From Flavobacteriaceae bacterium (GTDB lineage: Bacteria; Bacteroidota; Bacteroidia; Flavobacteriales; Flavobacteriaceae), in the NCBI GenBank assembly GCA_002690085.1, contig NZDM01000052.1, positions 1 through 19,258 on the forward strand: 19,258 nucleotides of DNA. The letters are read 5' to 3'. A program made the translations under genes and the position numbers. Each line of letters opens with the position of its first letter. Position 1 is the stretch's first letter. Of this stretch, positions 1-7,877 are shown one piece after another. Below the pieces are notes generated by a model. That model was not told where the DNA came from, made no database searches, and saw only the letters and a list, made by a program, of their open reading frames with translations.

Positions 1-280
1 AAGAAGATATCTCTGTATTCCAACATATCCCTGCTCTTATGTTTTTATATTTATTAGCAGTCATAGCAACACCATTAGCAGAGCCACAAATAAGAATACC
101 TAAATCAGCTTCTTTTTTTACTATTTTTTGAGCTACAGGATGAACAAAATCAGGATAATCTACACTTTCATCGCTATCGGTACCATAATTATAAACTTTA
201 ATCTGTTGAGATTCCAAATGTTTTAATATTATAAATTTATAAGTTGTTCCTGCGTGGTCGTTACCTATTGCTATTTTCAT
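1..280 (-). CDS. rpiB: Ribose-5-phosphate isomerase B, 5' part (runs off the left edge)
   Basis: About 93 N-terminal codons are present, reading leftward from an ATG at 278-280; the 3' part lies outside the window. RpiB interconverts ribose 5-phosphate and ribulose 5-phosphate in the cytosolic non-oxidative pentose phosphate pathway. The start MKIAIGNDHAGTTYK matches the family's N-terminal G-x-DHAG strand-loop. Further in, YPDF and LICGSANGVAMTANK match the segment with the catalytic Cys and the anion-binding glycine loop. The gene is divergent from rnr across a long AT-rich spacer. Base composition is very AT-rich, like rnr and unlike genes further right. The family call is firm; only the missing C-terminus is unknown. 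Confidence 0.93.
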   Translation of the reverse strand, partial: MKIAIGNDHAGTTYKFIILKHLESQQIKVYNYGTDSDESVDYPDFVHPVAQKIVKKEADLGILICGSANGVAMTANKYKNIRAGICWNTEISS

Positions 281-686
281 ATAATTATTTTGTTATTATG
301 TAAACTTACAAAAAATTGAGTATGTTAATTATTATATATAAAAGCTGTTAATAAATAATAACTTTTAATGATAACTAACTTATCTAATAAAACAAATAAG
401 TTTATTTAAAAAAAAAAGAGATATAAAAAAAAATAGTTTTCATTTTTAATTAAAAAAATAAATTATTCTTAATAACAGTTTATAAACAAATAAAAAAATA
501 AATTATATATTTTAACAGATTAAAAAATAAAAAAATAAAAAAAATTGGAAGATATTAACAGACAATTATAATAATTAAAATATTTAAAATTAAAAGAAGA
601 AAAAATATGATATTTATTTTAATTGTTAATAATAATAAAAGGAATAATTAAAATATTAGTTTTGTTATAACACCTTAAATAAAAGG
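281..686. other. Gene-free, extremely AT-rich spacer between rpiB and rnr
   Basis: This stretch separates the divergent starts of rpiB and rnr. Counting by hand, 301-660 has 38 G or C in 360 bases, about 10-11%, far below any gene in the window. It is full of A-runs on the plus strand. I see no ORF of note, no tRNA and no clear DnaA box (nothing close to TTATCCACA). A 7-bp inverted repeat (AACTTAT at 377-383, ATAAGTT at 396-402) lies near the middle. A TAGTTTTG -7-like box sits at 657-664, just before rnr. It must hold the promoters of both genes; anything more is inference. Confidence 0.7.
657..664 (+). promoter_or_regulatory. Candidate Bacteroidota -7 box for rnr
   Basis: TAGTTTTG fits the TAnnTTTG -7 consensus of the Bacteroidota primary sigma factor. 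It lies 22 bases before the rnr start, giving a short leader. No TTG is present at the usual 19-base spacing (the nearest upstream is about 31 bases away). In such AT-rich DNA a chance match is quite possible. Confidence 0.35.
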
Positions 687-2855
687 ATGAAAAAAAAGAA
701 CATAGGATATAGAAAGAAAAAGAAAATACTAGATGATGTTTCTTCTTTTTTTTATTCTAATTTTAATCAAAAATTTAATTATAAACAAATAAGTAAAAAA
801 CTTAATTTAAAGAGTGCAGAAGAAAGATCTATTGTTATAATAGTACTAAAAGAATTGTATTTAAAAAAAATAATAATAGAAGAAAAAAAAGGACAATATA
901 TTCTCAAAAAAAAGGAAAATTATTTTATTGGTAAATACGATGCAACAAAAGGTGGAAATGGTTATATAATATCTGATAATTTTAATGAAGATATTTTTAT
1001 ACCCTCTAATAAAACTAACAAGGCATTACATGGAGATGAAGTGGAATTTTATGTTAACACAAGAAGAAAAAATAATAAACTACAAGGAGAAATAACAAAA
1101 GTTTTAAAAAGGAATAAAAAAGAATATGTAGGAATAATACAAGTCAATAAAAATTTTGCTTTTGTTATTCCTGATAACAGAAAAATAAATGTTGATATTT
1201 ATGTTCCTTTAAAGAAAATAAAAGAGGCAAAAGAAGGACAAAAAGTAGTAGTAAAAATAGTTGACTGGCCCCAAAAAGCAGATTGTCCAACAGGAAAAAT
1301 AATAAAAATTTTAGGAAAACCGGGAGAACATCATACAGAAATTCACTCAATTCTTTCAGAATTTAATTTAGCATATGAATTTTCTAAAGAAGTTTTAGAT
1401 TACACAAATAAAATAGATACATCTATTTCAGAAAAAGAAATAAAAAAAAGAAAAGATTTAAGATCAACTTTGACATTTACAATTGATCCAATTGATGCAA
1501 AGGATTTTGATGATGCACTATCTTATAAACAAAAAGAAAACGGTAATTACGAAATAGGTGTGCACATAGCAGATGTTTCGTATTATGTAAAAGAAAATAC
1601 AATACTAGATGATGCCGCTTATGAAAGAGCAACATCAGTTTATTTAGTAGATAGAGTCGTTCCTATGTTACCAGAGGTGCTATCTAATAAGGTTTGTTCA
1701 TTAAGGGCAAATGAGGAAAAATATACGTTTTCAGTTATTTTCGAGATAAACAAACAAGCTGAGATATTAAATCAATGGTTTGGAAGAACAGTTATAAAAA
1801 GTGATGAACGCTTTAGTTACGAAGAGGCACAATATATTATAGAAACAAAAAAACAAAAAATTCCTAGAGAAATATCATTATCTAAAAAAGAAAAAAAAGT
1901 ATCAAAAGAAATTACAGAGGCAATAACTACTCTGTATAATTTATCAAAAATTATTAGAAAAGAAAGAATCAATTCAGGGGCGATTTCTTTTGATAAAGTA
2001 GAGGTTAAATTTAAACTAGATAAAAAAAATAAACCAAAAGGATTATTTTTTAAAAAATCAAAAGAATCAAACAAGTTAATAGAAGAATTTATGCTTCTTG
2101 CTAATAAAAAAGTAGCCGAATTTATCAATAACAAAAAACCAAAGAAAACATTTATTTATAGGGTACACGATACTCCAGATCTTCAGAAACTTCAATCACT
2201 AAAAAAAATAAGCAACCAACTTGGTTACAATCTAAATATAAGTAACCCAACACAAATTAATTACTCTCTTAAAAAGATATTAAAAGATGTGTCAGGAAAG
2301 AAAGAACAAAACCTTATTGATACACTAGTAATAAGAAGTATGAGCAAAGCAGAATACACAACCGAAAATATTGGTCATTATGGGCTAGCGTTCGATAATT
2401 ATAGTCATTTTACCTCACCAATAAGGAGATATCCAGACGTTATGGTACACCGTTTATTACAACATTATTTAGAAGGCGGTCCCTCTAAAGAGAGTGTTAT
2501 ATATAAAGAGAAATGTATACACTCGTCTTACATGGAAAATATAGCAACTAAAGCAGAAAGAGAATCTATAAAGTATATGCAAATAAAGTATATGAAAGAT
2601 TATGAAAACAATATTTTTGAGGGTGTTATTTCTGGCGTAACAGAATGGGGCATTTATGTGGAGCTACTAGAAAATAAATGCGAGGGAATGATTAGGATTA
2701 GGGATATTAAAGAAGATTATTATACCTTTGATCCAGAACTATATGCTCTTGTAGGAGACAAAACAAAAAAAATTTATCAACTTGGCGATGTTATAAAGAT
2801 TAAAGTAAAAAAAGCTGATATTATAAAAAGACAATTAGACTTTATTTTAAATTAA
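687..2855 (+). CDS. rnr: Ribonuclease R (RNase II/RNB family 3'-5' exoribonuclease)
   Basis: This 722-residue cytosolic exonuclease degrades structured RNA from the 3' end, acting in mRNA and rRNA decay. Domains in order: a basic winged-helix-like N-terminus (about 1-80), cold-shock-type OB folds (about 80-210), the RNB catalytic domain (about 258-600), and a C-terminal S1 domain (about 635-722) starting near the FEGVISGVTEWGIYVEL motif. The catalytic Mg-binding motif DPIDAKDFDDA has D267, D270, D273, D275 and D276, equivalent to the E. coli RNase R aspartates. The motif TSPIRRYPD is also present. Length is normal. The ATG at 687 follows AAAAGG directly, so no properly spaced Shine-Dalgarno is seen. 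GC is very low at the 5' end and rises toward the 3' end; Arg codons are mostly AGA. It heads a three-gene run: the next gene starts 6 bases after its stop. Confidence 0.96.
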   Translation: MKKKNIGYRKKKKILDDVSSFFYSNFNQKFNYKQISKKLNLKSAEERSIVIIVLKELYLKKIIIEEKKGQYILKKKENYFIGKYDATKGGNGYIISDNFNEDIFIPSNKTNKALHGDEVEFYVNTRRKNNKLQGEITKVLKRNKKEYVGIIQVNKNFAFVIPDNRKINVDIYVPLKKIKEAKEGQKVVVKIVDWPQKADCPTGKIIKILGKPGEHHTEIHSILSEFNLAYEFSKEVLDYTNKIDTSISEKEIKKRKDLRSTLTFTIDPIDAKDFDDALSYKQKENGNYEIGVHIADVSYYVKENTILDDAAYERATSVYLVDRVVPMLPEVLSNKVCSLRANEEKYTFSVIFEINKQAEILNQWFGRTVIKSDERFSYEEAQYIIETKKQKIPREISLSKKEKKVSKEITEAITTLYNLSKIIRKERINSGAISFDKVEVKFKLDKKNKPKGLFFKKSKESNKLIEEFMLLANKKVAEFINNKKPKKTFIYRVHDTPDLQKLQSLKKISNQLGYNLNISNPTQINYSLKKILKDVSGKKEQNLIDTLVIRSMSKAEYTTENIGHYGLAFDNYSHFTSPIRRYPDVMVHRLLQHYLEGGPSKESVIYKEKCIHSSYMENIATKAERESIKYMQIKYMKDYENNIFEGVISGVTEWGIYVELLENKCEGMIRIRDIKEDYYTFDPELYALVGDKTKKIYQLGDVIKIKVKKADIIKRQLDFILN

Positions 2856-2861
2856 AAAAAA

Positions 2862-3536
2862 ATGAAACAAACAACACTTATCTTATTTCTGTTATTCAAC
2901 TCTTTCATGTTTTCACAAACGACTATAACACGAGAACTTGGAGAATTTAATGAAATAAAAGTTTATGATTTAATAAATGTTAATCTAATAAAATCAGAAG
3001 AAAATAAAGTAGAAATATCAGGGAAACACTCAGAGGATGTGAATGTTATTCAAAAAAACAATGTTTTAAAAATAAGAATGAAACTCAAAAGAAAATTCAC
3101 TGGTAGTGAAACAAACGTCAAAATATATTACAAAAAGATAGACATAATAGATGCAAACGAAGGGTCTGTTATTCAATCTAAAAATACAATCAATCAATAT
3201 GAACTAATGTTAAGAGCGCAAGAAGGATCCTTTATTTCTGTAAAAGCAGAAACAAAGCGATTAGAAGTGAAGAGCGTAACAGGTAGCACAGTTAAGGTGG
3301 AAGGAAAAAGCTCAAATCAAAAAATAAAAATAACAACAGGAGGGATATATGAGGGACAAAAATTTACCTCAGAAAATACAGAGATTGATATTAAGACCGG
3401 AGGTAAAGCTTATGTAAAAACTAATAATGTATTAGAGGTTAAAATATTTTCTGGGGGAGACGTATATATATATGATACACCAAAACAGTTAAAACAAAGA
3501 AAGGTTTTTGGGGGACGCATAATGTTTAAAAATTAA
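2862..3536 (+). CDS. Secreted DUF2807 / head-GIN domain protein
   Basis: This 224-residue protein has a signal peptide (about 1-19: K3, hydrophobic core LILFLLFNSFMF, then SQ). The rest is a run of short beta strands with Gly turns (TGSTVKVEGKSS, TTGGIYEGQ, KTGGKAYVKT, FSGGDVYIYD), typical of the putative auto-transporter adhesin head-GIN domain (PF10988, DUF2807) common in Bacteroidota. It should fold as a right-handed beta-helix in the periplasm or at the outer surface. Its molecular role is not established. It starts 6 bases after the rnr stop and ends 4 bases before the LysE-like gene, so the three are probably co-transcribed. The family call rests on the strand pattern and the repeated GG turns. 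Confidence 0.82.
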   Translation: MKQTTLILFLLFNSFMFSQTTITRELGEFNEIKVYDLINVNLIKSEENKVEISGKHSEDVNVIQKNNVLKIRMKLKRKFTGSETNVKIYYKKIDIIDANEGSVIQSKNTINQYELMLRAQEGSFISVKAETKRLEVKSVTGSTVKVEGKSSNQKIKITTGGIYEGQKFTSENTEIDIKTGGKAYVKTNNVLEVKIFSGGDVYIYDTPKQLKQRKVFGGRIMFKN

Positions 3537-3540
3537 AACT

Positions 3541-4209
3541 TTGTTAGAAGATTTACAAACAGCCATTCCTTTAGGTTTTTTTTTAGCATTTATGCTTGGG
3601 CCAGTTTTTTTTATTTTAATTGAAACAAGCATATTAAAAGGTTTTCGAGCAGCGATAATATTTGATTTAGGGGTAATTTTATCAGATATACTATTTATAC
3701 TAGTGGCATATTTTAGCAGTTACCAGCTTTTGGAGAACATAAGCAATCAACCAGCATTATATGTCTTTGGGGGAACCCTTCTTTCTTTTTATGGGCTTAA
3801 CATTTTTATAAGAACACCCAAGGAAAAAATAGAGCCGATTAATAAAGACCAACAAAAAATTAATTATTCTGGGCTATTCATAAAAGGGTTTTTTTTAAAC
3901 ATAATTAATATTGGTGTTTTAGTTTTTTGGCTAGGATTAACAATAGTTGTTACCCCAAGCTTAGGAGGCAGCCCAAAAAGAGAGGTGGTTTTCTTTTTTT
4001 CTTTAATATTAACATATTTTTTATTTGATCTGATAAAGATTCTTTTAGCGAAGAAAATGAAGAGATATTTAAAAAAACAAAATGTTTTAAAAGCAAAAAA
4101 AACCTTAGGAGTTATAATTCTTCTGTGCGGTTTGCTTTTAATCTTAAAAGGATTTCTACCACAAGAAACCTTAAGTCCTAAAACAATTATTGAAGATATA
4201 AATAAATAA
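3541..4209 (+). CDS. LysE/RhtB-family membrane exporter
   Basis: This 222-residue, very hydrophobic protein has about six membrane segments. The N-terminus (AIPLGFFLAFMLGPVFFILIE, then a Lys-Gly turn and FDLGVILSD) has the PGP-like loop and conserved Asp region of LysE-type amino acid exporters. Transport of amino acids or small metabolites out of the cytosol is inferred from the family; the substrate cannot be read from sequence. The start is TTG at 3541, four bases after the previous stop. No ATG lies near the conserved N-terminus, and TTG places that N-terminus correctly, so I accept it. A central loop (about 95-110) is charged. The gene ends directly at a hairpin terminator. Composition is AT-rich, like its upstream partners. 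Confidence 0.85.
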   Translation: MLEDLQTAIPLGFFLAFMLGPVFFILIETSILKGFRAAIIFDLGVILSDILFILVAYFSSYQLLENISNQPALYVFGGTLLSFYGLNIFIRTPKEKIEPINKDQQKINYSGLFIKGFFLNIINIGVLVFWLGLTIVVTPSLGGSPKREVVFFFSLILTYFLFDLIKILLAKKMKRYLKKQNVLKAKKTLGVIILLCGLLLILKGFLPQETLSPKTIIEDINK

Positions 4210-4235
4210 AAAAACCACAAATTAATGTGGTTTTT
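4210..4235. terminator. Bidirectional hairpin terminator between the rnr cluster and tRNA-Cys
   Basis: A perfect inverted repeat has arms AAAACCACA (4211-4219) and TGTGGTTTT (4226-4234) around the loop AATTAA, extended one pair by A4210 and T4235. An A-tract on the left and a T-tract on the right make it work as an intrinsic terminator in both directions. It serves the LysE-like gene from the left and the minus-strand tRNA-Cys from the right. It starts at the LysE stop codon and ends one base short of the tRNA 3' end. Confidence 0.8.
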
Positions 4236-4236
4236 G

Positions 4237-4307
4237 AGGCGTCTAGCGGATTCGAACCGCTGTAAAAGGTTTTGCAGACCTCTGCCTAGCCACTCGGCCA
4301 AGACGCC
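4237..4307 (-). tRNA. tRNA-Cys (anticodon GCA)
   Basis: Read on the minus strand, the 71-base gene has acceptor arms GGCGTCT and AGACGCC (7 perfect pairs) and a D-arm region GGCCGAGTGGCTAGGC. The anticodon arm is GAGGT-CTGCAAA-ACCTT with GCA in the loop, and the T arm is GCGG-TTCGAAT-CCGC. The discriminator base is U, as expected for tRNA-Cys. The 3' CCA is not encoded (CAA follows), so it must be added by CCA-adding enzyme. It has its own full promoter just upstream and a terminator just downstream, so it looks like a single-gene unit. Confidence 0.97.
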
Positions 4308-4318
4308 AATAAGGGACG

Positions 4319-4348
4319 CAAATTTAATCAAAAATATATGACCATCAA
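4319..4348 (-). promoter_or_regulatory. Bacteroidota-type promoter of tRNA-Cys
   Basis: On the minus strand a TTG (4348-4346) is followed by exactly 19 bases and then TAAATTTG (4326-4319), matching the TTG-N19-TAnnTTTG promoter of the Bacteroidota primary sigma factor. It lies about 12 bases upstream of the tRNA 5' end. This is the best promoter match in the window and itself supports the phylum assignment. Confidence 0.75.
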
Positions 4349-4408
4349 CACATTGCAAAAATATTGTGATTTTAATAACACAGCAAAGAAACTTATAGAC
4401 AATGAAAA

Positions 4409-4768
4409 TTAGCAGCGGGTTTCCTCCAAACTTACCACAACGCTTTCTACATCTCCACCAAGAGGGGGGTTTATTTTAGCCACGGAGACAAAAGCCCAAT
4501 CTACAATTTCACACTCAATAAAGATTGATCTTATTATCCTAAGCGCAACAGATTCGAGCAGCTTGGAAGGTCTTTTCATTTCTTTTACCACAATAGAATT
4601 GAGCAAAACATAATCAACAGTATCTTCTAGGTTATCAGACAAGCAAGATTTTTTTAAATCTGCTTTAACTTTAATATCAACACGATATTTGCTGCCAATA
4701 ATTTCTTCCTCAGCAAGACAGCCGTGATAAGCGTAAACTCTTATGTTTTTTACTTCAACAAAACCCAT
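4409..4768 (-). CDS. folB: Dihydroneopterin aldolase
   Basis: This 119-residue enzyme is of normal family length. It cleaves 7,8-dihydroneopterin to 6-hydroxymethyl-7,8-dihydropterin and glycolaldehyde in cytosolic folate synthesis, and many members also epimerise the substrate to dihydromonapterin. The N-terminal motif VYAYHGCLAEEE holds the conserved Glu (E21/E22). Tyr53 lies in the VDY motif, E72 in LLES, and the catalytic Lys98 in VAKINPP. The gene lies about 100 bases upstream of tRNA-Cys on the same strand and is divergent from glnS. A TACTTTTG -7-like box lies 20-27 bases upstream of its start. The family call is secure. Confidence 0.93.
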   Translation of the reverse strand: MGFVEVKNIRVYAYHGCLAEEEIIGSKYRVDIKVKADLKKSCLSDNLEDTVDYVLLNSIVVKEMKRPSKLLESVALRIIRSIFIECEIVDWAFVSVAKINPPLGGDVESVVVSLEETRC

Positions 4769-4787
4769 AGATTATTAATTTAGTTAT

Positions 4788-4795
4788 CAAAAGTA
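4788..4795 (-). promoter_or_regulatory. Candidate -7 box for folB
   Basis: On the minus strand TACTTTTG (4795 to 4788) fits TAnnTTTG. The implied transcript start is about 10-15 bases before the folB ATG. No TTG is found at the standard spacing, so this rests on the -7 match and position alone. Confidence 0.35.
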
Positions 4796-4838
4796 ATATT
4801 TATTGTAACATATATATATTTAAAATTATATAAATGAT

Positions 4839-4846
4839 TAGTTTTG
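4839..4846 (+). promoter_or_regulatory. Candidate -7 box for glnS
   Basis: TAGTTTTG fits TAnnTTTG and lies 28 bases before the glnS ATG. A TTG upstream (4803-4805) is too far away to be a standard -33 element. The match is similar in quality to the rnr and folB boxes. Confidence 0.35.
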
Positions 4847-4874
4847 CTTCAGACCCTGTCGTTAAATATTAAAA

Positions 4875-6872
4875 ATGAAAAACACCCCTAAAAACTTTAT
4901 TGAGCAGATAATTGAAGACGATATTAAGCAAGGTTTATCCGTTTCTAAACTTAGGTTTCGCTTTCCCCCAGAACCAAACGGCTATTTGCATATTGGCCAC
5001 ATAAAAGCAATAGGGTTAAATTTTGGTTTTGGGAAAAAATATGGGGCACCTGTAAATTTAAGATTTGATGACACAAATCCGACAAAGGAAAACCAAGAGT
5101 ATGTTGACGCAATAAAAAGAGATATTAGCTGGCTAGGTTACAAGTGGGATAAAGAATGCTACTCATCAGATTATTTTGACCAACTTTATCAGTGGGCTCT
5201 TTTATTAATAAAAGACAATAAAGCTTATGTTGATTCTCAGCCAAGCGGACTTATAGCCGAACAAAAAGGCACCCCAACTGAGCCAGGTGTTGATAGCCCT
5301 TATAGGAAAAGGACAATTCAAGAAAACATTGAATTATTTACTGCCATGAAAGATGGCAAATTTAAGGCCGGGGAACATGTTCTTCGAGCAAAGATAGAAA
5401 TGAAGCACCCCAACATGTTAATGCGAGACCCCATAATGTACCGCATTATTCACGCGCCACACCAACGAACAGGGGATGAATGGTGTATTTATCCTATGTA
5501 TGATTGGACCCACGGAGAGAGCGACTATATAGAGCAAATATCACACTCTTTATGCTCTTTAGAGTTTAAGCCCCACAGAGAGCTATATGACTGGTTTAAG
5601 TCGGCAGTATATGGCTATTCTAAAAAAACCCTCCATTTGCAACCAAAACAACGAGAATTTGCACGACTCAACCTTAGTTACACCATAATGAGCAAGCGCA
5701 AGCTTCTTACGCTTGTAGAGAAAGGCATTGTTTCGGGCTGGGACGACCCCAGGATGCCCACTATTTCAGGGTTCAGACGCCGCGGTTATACCCCAAAAGC
5801 CATTAAAAAGTTTATAGAAATCATTGGGGTTGCTAAACGCGATAATATCATAGACGTATCCTTATTAGAGTTTTGTATTCGAGAAGACCTGAATACAACT
5901 GCATACCGAGTCATGGCGGTTCTTGACCCCATAAAAGTAATAATAGACAACTATCCAGAAGATAAAACAGAGTGGTTAGATTCTGATAACAACCCAGAAG
6001 ACAAAACTTCAGGAACACGCAAAACCCCCTTTTCAAAAACCATTTTTATTGAGCGTGAAGACTTCAAAGAAGAGGCAACAGCTAAATATTTTCGCCTAGT
6101 AACAGGAAAAGAAGTGCGTTTAAAGAACGCATATATTATTAAAGCAGAAAGCGTTGAGAAAGATGACAATGGTGAGGTTCAGGTCGTTCACTGCACATAT
6201 GATACTAAAAGCTTGAGCGGAAGTGGTACCGAGGCCAGCCTAAGAAAAATCAAAGGAACTTTACACTGGGTTTCTGCTCAACATGCTAGAAAAATTGAAG
6301 TAAGAGATTATGACCGCTTGTTTTCTCACCCCACCCCAGACGCACAAGAAAAAGACTTTATGAGCTATCTTAACCCTAATTCATTTGTTAAAACAACAGC
6401 CTACATAGAGCCAAATATTTTCAGCCTAGAACCCTATAGCCAATATCAGTTTCAGCGCAAGGGGTATTTTTCTATAGACCCTGACAGCACAGAGTGCGCT
6501 CCGGTTTTTAATAAAACAGTTGGACTTAGAGACACCTGGAGCAAAAAAGTTCAGAAACAGGCCCCTCAAAAATCTCAGCGAAAAGCAATTGATGTTATCA
6601 AACAACTCGGAAAAAAATACACTACCCTCTCAGAGGCAAAGCAAATAAAAACCAAAAAAGAAATACAAAGGCTCGCACAGGAGGTGGCTTATGATGAATT
6701 ATCTCCTTTGTTTGGAACAGCTGCCAAAAAAGTAGGAACACGTATTGCGTTAGTAATTGCGCTTAAAGAACTGCTTAAATCAGGGCAAAAAGACAACCCA
6801 GAGACAAAAGCATTTATTAAAAAAGCCTCCGAAGATAGCAATCCTTTGCTGCGCTCAGAAGCTTTAACATAA
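4875..6872 (+). CDS. glnS: Glutaminyl-tRNA synthetase with C-terminal extension
   Basis: This class I synthetase charges tRNA-Gln with glutamine in the cytosol. The HIGH motif is at 39-42, preceded by PPEPNGYL. The KMSKS-like motif is MSKRK from M272. The usual GlnRS end (FNKTVGLRDTW) falls near residue 555, close to where E. coli GlnRS stops. About 105 further residues follow (561-665): Lys-rich, predicted mostly helical, with an LALVIALKELL-like helix and a DSNPLLRSEAL end. I do not recognise this tail firmly. It may be a distant YqeY/GatB-like tRNA-binding domain, as GlnRS of some bacteria carries. The start ATG fits the N-terminus. The gene is divergent from folB and convergent with the SPFH gene (8 bases between stops). 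A weak hairpin (AGAAG-TTAAT-CTTCT, then a T-run) follows the stop. GC is clearly higher than in rnr. Confidence 0.95.
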   Translation: MKNTPKNFIEQIIEDDIKQGLSVSKLRFRFPPEPNGYLHIGHIKAIGLNFGFGKKYGAPVNLRFDDTNPTKENQEYVDAIKRDISWLGYKWDKECYSSDYFDQLYQWALLLIKDNKAYVDSQPSGLIAEQKGTPTEPGVDSPYRKRTIQENIELFTAMKDGKFKAGEHVLRAKIEMKHPNMLMRDPIMYRIIHAPHQRTGDEWCIYPMYDWTHGESDYIEQISHSLCSLEFKPHRELYDWFKSAVYGYSKKTLHLQPKQREFARLNLSYTIMSKRKLLTLVEKGIVSGWDDPRMPTISGFRRRGYTPKAIKKFIEIIGVAKRDNIIDVSLLEFCIREDLNTTAYRVMAVLDPIKVIIDNYPEDKTEWLDSDNNPEDKTSGTRKTPFSKTIFIEREDFKEEATAKYFRLVTGKEVRLKNAYIIKAESVEKDDNGEVQVVHCTYDTKSLSGSGTEASLRKIKGTLHWVSAQHARKIEVRDYDRLFSHPTPDAQEKDFMSYLNPNSFVKTTAYIEPNIFSLEPYSQYQFQRKGYFSIDPDSTECAPVFNKTVGLRDTWSKKVQKQAPQKSQRKAIDVIKQLGKKYTTLSEAKQIKTKKEIQRLAQEVAYDELSPLFGTAAKKVGTRIALVIALKELLKSGQKDNPETKAFIKKASEDSNPLLRSEALT

Positions 6873-6880
6873 AACAGAAG

Positions 6881-7816
6881 TTAATCTTCTTTTTTCTTGT
6901 TTTTACTGTTTTTCATCGCCTCTCCAATTTGATTACTAGCGGTAAAGCTCGCAACCATGTCGTTTAACATGTTGCTTCCTGCTTGAGGAGAATTAGGCAA
7001 TAAGATAAGGTTGCTATTAGACTCACCCCCAATTGATTGAAGCGTATCGTAATGTTGGGTAACCACAATTAATGCGGAGGCCTCCTGAGAATTTATACCG
7101 ACCTTGTTAAGGACCTCGACAGACTCTTCAAGACCACGTGCAATTTCACGCCTTTGATCAGCAATACCCTGCCCCTGTAGGCGCTTGCTTTCTGCTTCTG
7201 CTTTTGCTTTTTCAACGATAAGAATTCGAGCGGCGTCTCCTTCAAATTGGGCTGCAATTTTTTCTCTTTCTGAAGCGTTAATGCGGTTCATGGCCTCTTT
7301 TACTTGTGCATCAGGATCGATGTCCGTAACCAGTGTTTTAATGATGTCATAACCATAGTCCATCATGGCCTCATTAAGCTCTGTTTTAACAGCAATAGCA
7401 ATGTCGTCTTTTTTAACAAAGACGTCATCTAGCTTCATTTTTGGCACCTCAGCGCGCACCACATCAAAAACATAAGATGTAATTTGCTCATGTGGATAGT
7501 CTAACTTGTAAAAAGCTTCGTAAACCTTTTCTTTTACCACTTTGTATTGAACAGAAATTTTCAAACGAACAAAGACATCATCTAGCGTTTTGGTTTCGAC
7601 AATGACATCCAATTGTTGAATTTTTAAACTGAGCCGCCCTGCAATGCGGTCTATTAAAGGAATTTTTAGTTGTAGGCCAGAATGGCGAATGCTTTGGAAC
7701 CGACCAAAACGCTCAATAATAGCAGCGGTTTGTTGTTTAACGATAAAAAAGGCAGCCAAAACAATTACAACGCCTAAAAAAATAAATGGATATAAAACAA
7801 AGGAAGATAAAGACAT
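6881..7816 (-). CDS. SPFH/band 7 membrane protein, HIR/stomatin-like
   Basis: This 311-residue protein has one N-terminal membrane segment (about 8-27), an SPFH/band 7 domain (about 28-185), a coiled-coil stretch rich in Ala, Glu and Lys (about 185-230), and a C-terminal region with VVTQHYDTLQSIG. The SPFH core closely resembles plant hypersensitive-induced-response proteins: DVFVRLKISVQYKVV, SYVFDVVRAEVPKMKLDD and KKDDIAIAVKTELN are all recognisable. Such proteins form large membrane-bound rings and organise or regulate membrane proteins. A specific client is unknown here. No NfeD-like partner or HflC-like second copy is adjacent. The C-terminal end is basic (KNSKNKKKED). It lies downstream of phhA (61 bases) on the same strand and is convergent with glnS. 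The general family is secure; the cellular role is not. Confidence 0.9.
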   Translation of the reverse strand: MSLSSFVLYPFIFLGVVIVLAAFFIVKQQTAAIIERFGRFQSIRHSGLQLKIPLIDRIAGRLSLKIQQLDVIVETKTLDDVFVRLKISVQYKVVKEKVYEAFYKLDYPHEQITSYVFDVVRAEVPKMKLDDVFVKKDDIAIAVKTELNEAMMDYGYDIIKTLVTDIDPDAQVKEAMNRINASEREKIAAQFEGDAARILIVEKAKAEAESKRLQGQGIADQRREIARGLEESVEVLNKVGINSQEASALIVVTQHYDTLQSIGGESNSNLILLPNSPQAGSNMLNDMVASFTASNQIGEAMKNSKNKKKED

Positions 7817-7877
7817 AATTAAAATAGGGTTTTAAATAATAAAAACTAAAGATAGAAAAATAAGTTGTAAAATTAGA

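Noticed and set aside
281..686. Replication origin
   Set aside because: Extreme AT content alone is not enough: I found no DnaA box cluster, and neighbours are not origin genes.
1..4236. Horizontally acquired island because of low GC
   Set aside because: All genes there are core or lineage-typical, GC changes gradually inside rnr, and no integrase, transposase or direct repeat is seen; the nearby tRNA-Cys has no visible attachment-site duplication.
3864..4358. 164-residue minus-strand reading frame over the LysE-like gene and tRNA-Cys
   Set aside because: It runs through the tRNA-Cys gene and the terminator and is antisense to a recognisable transporter; its sequence has no family features.
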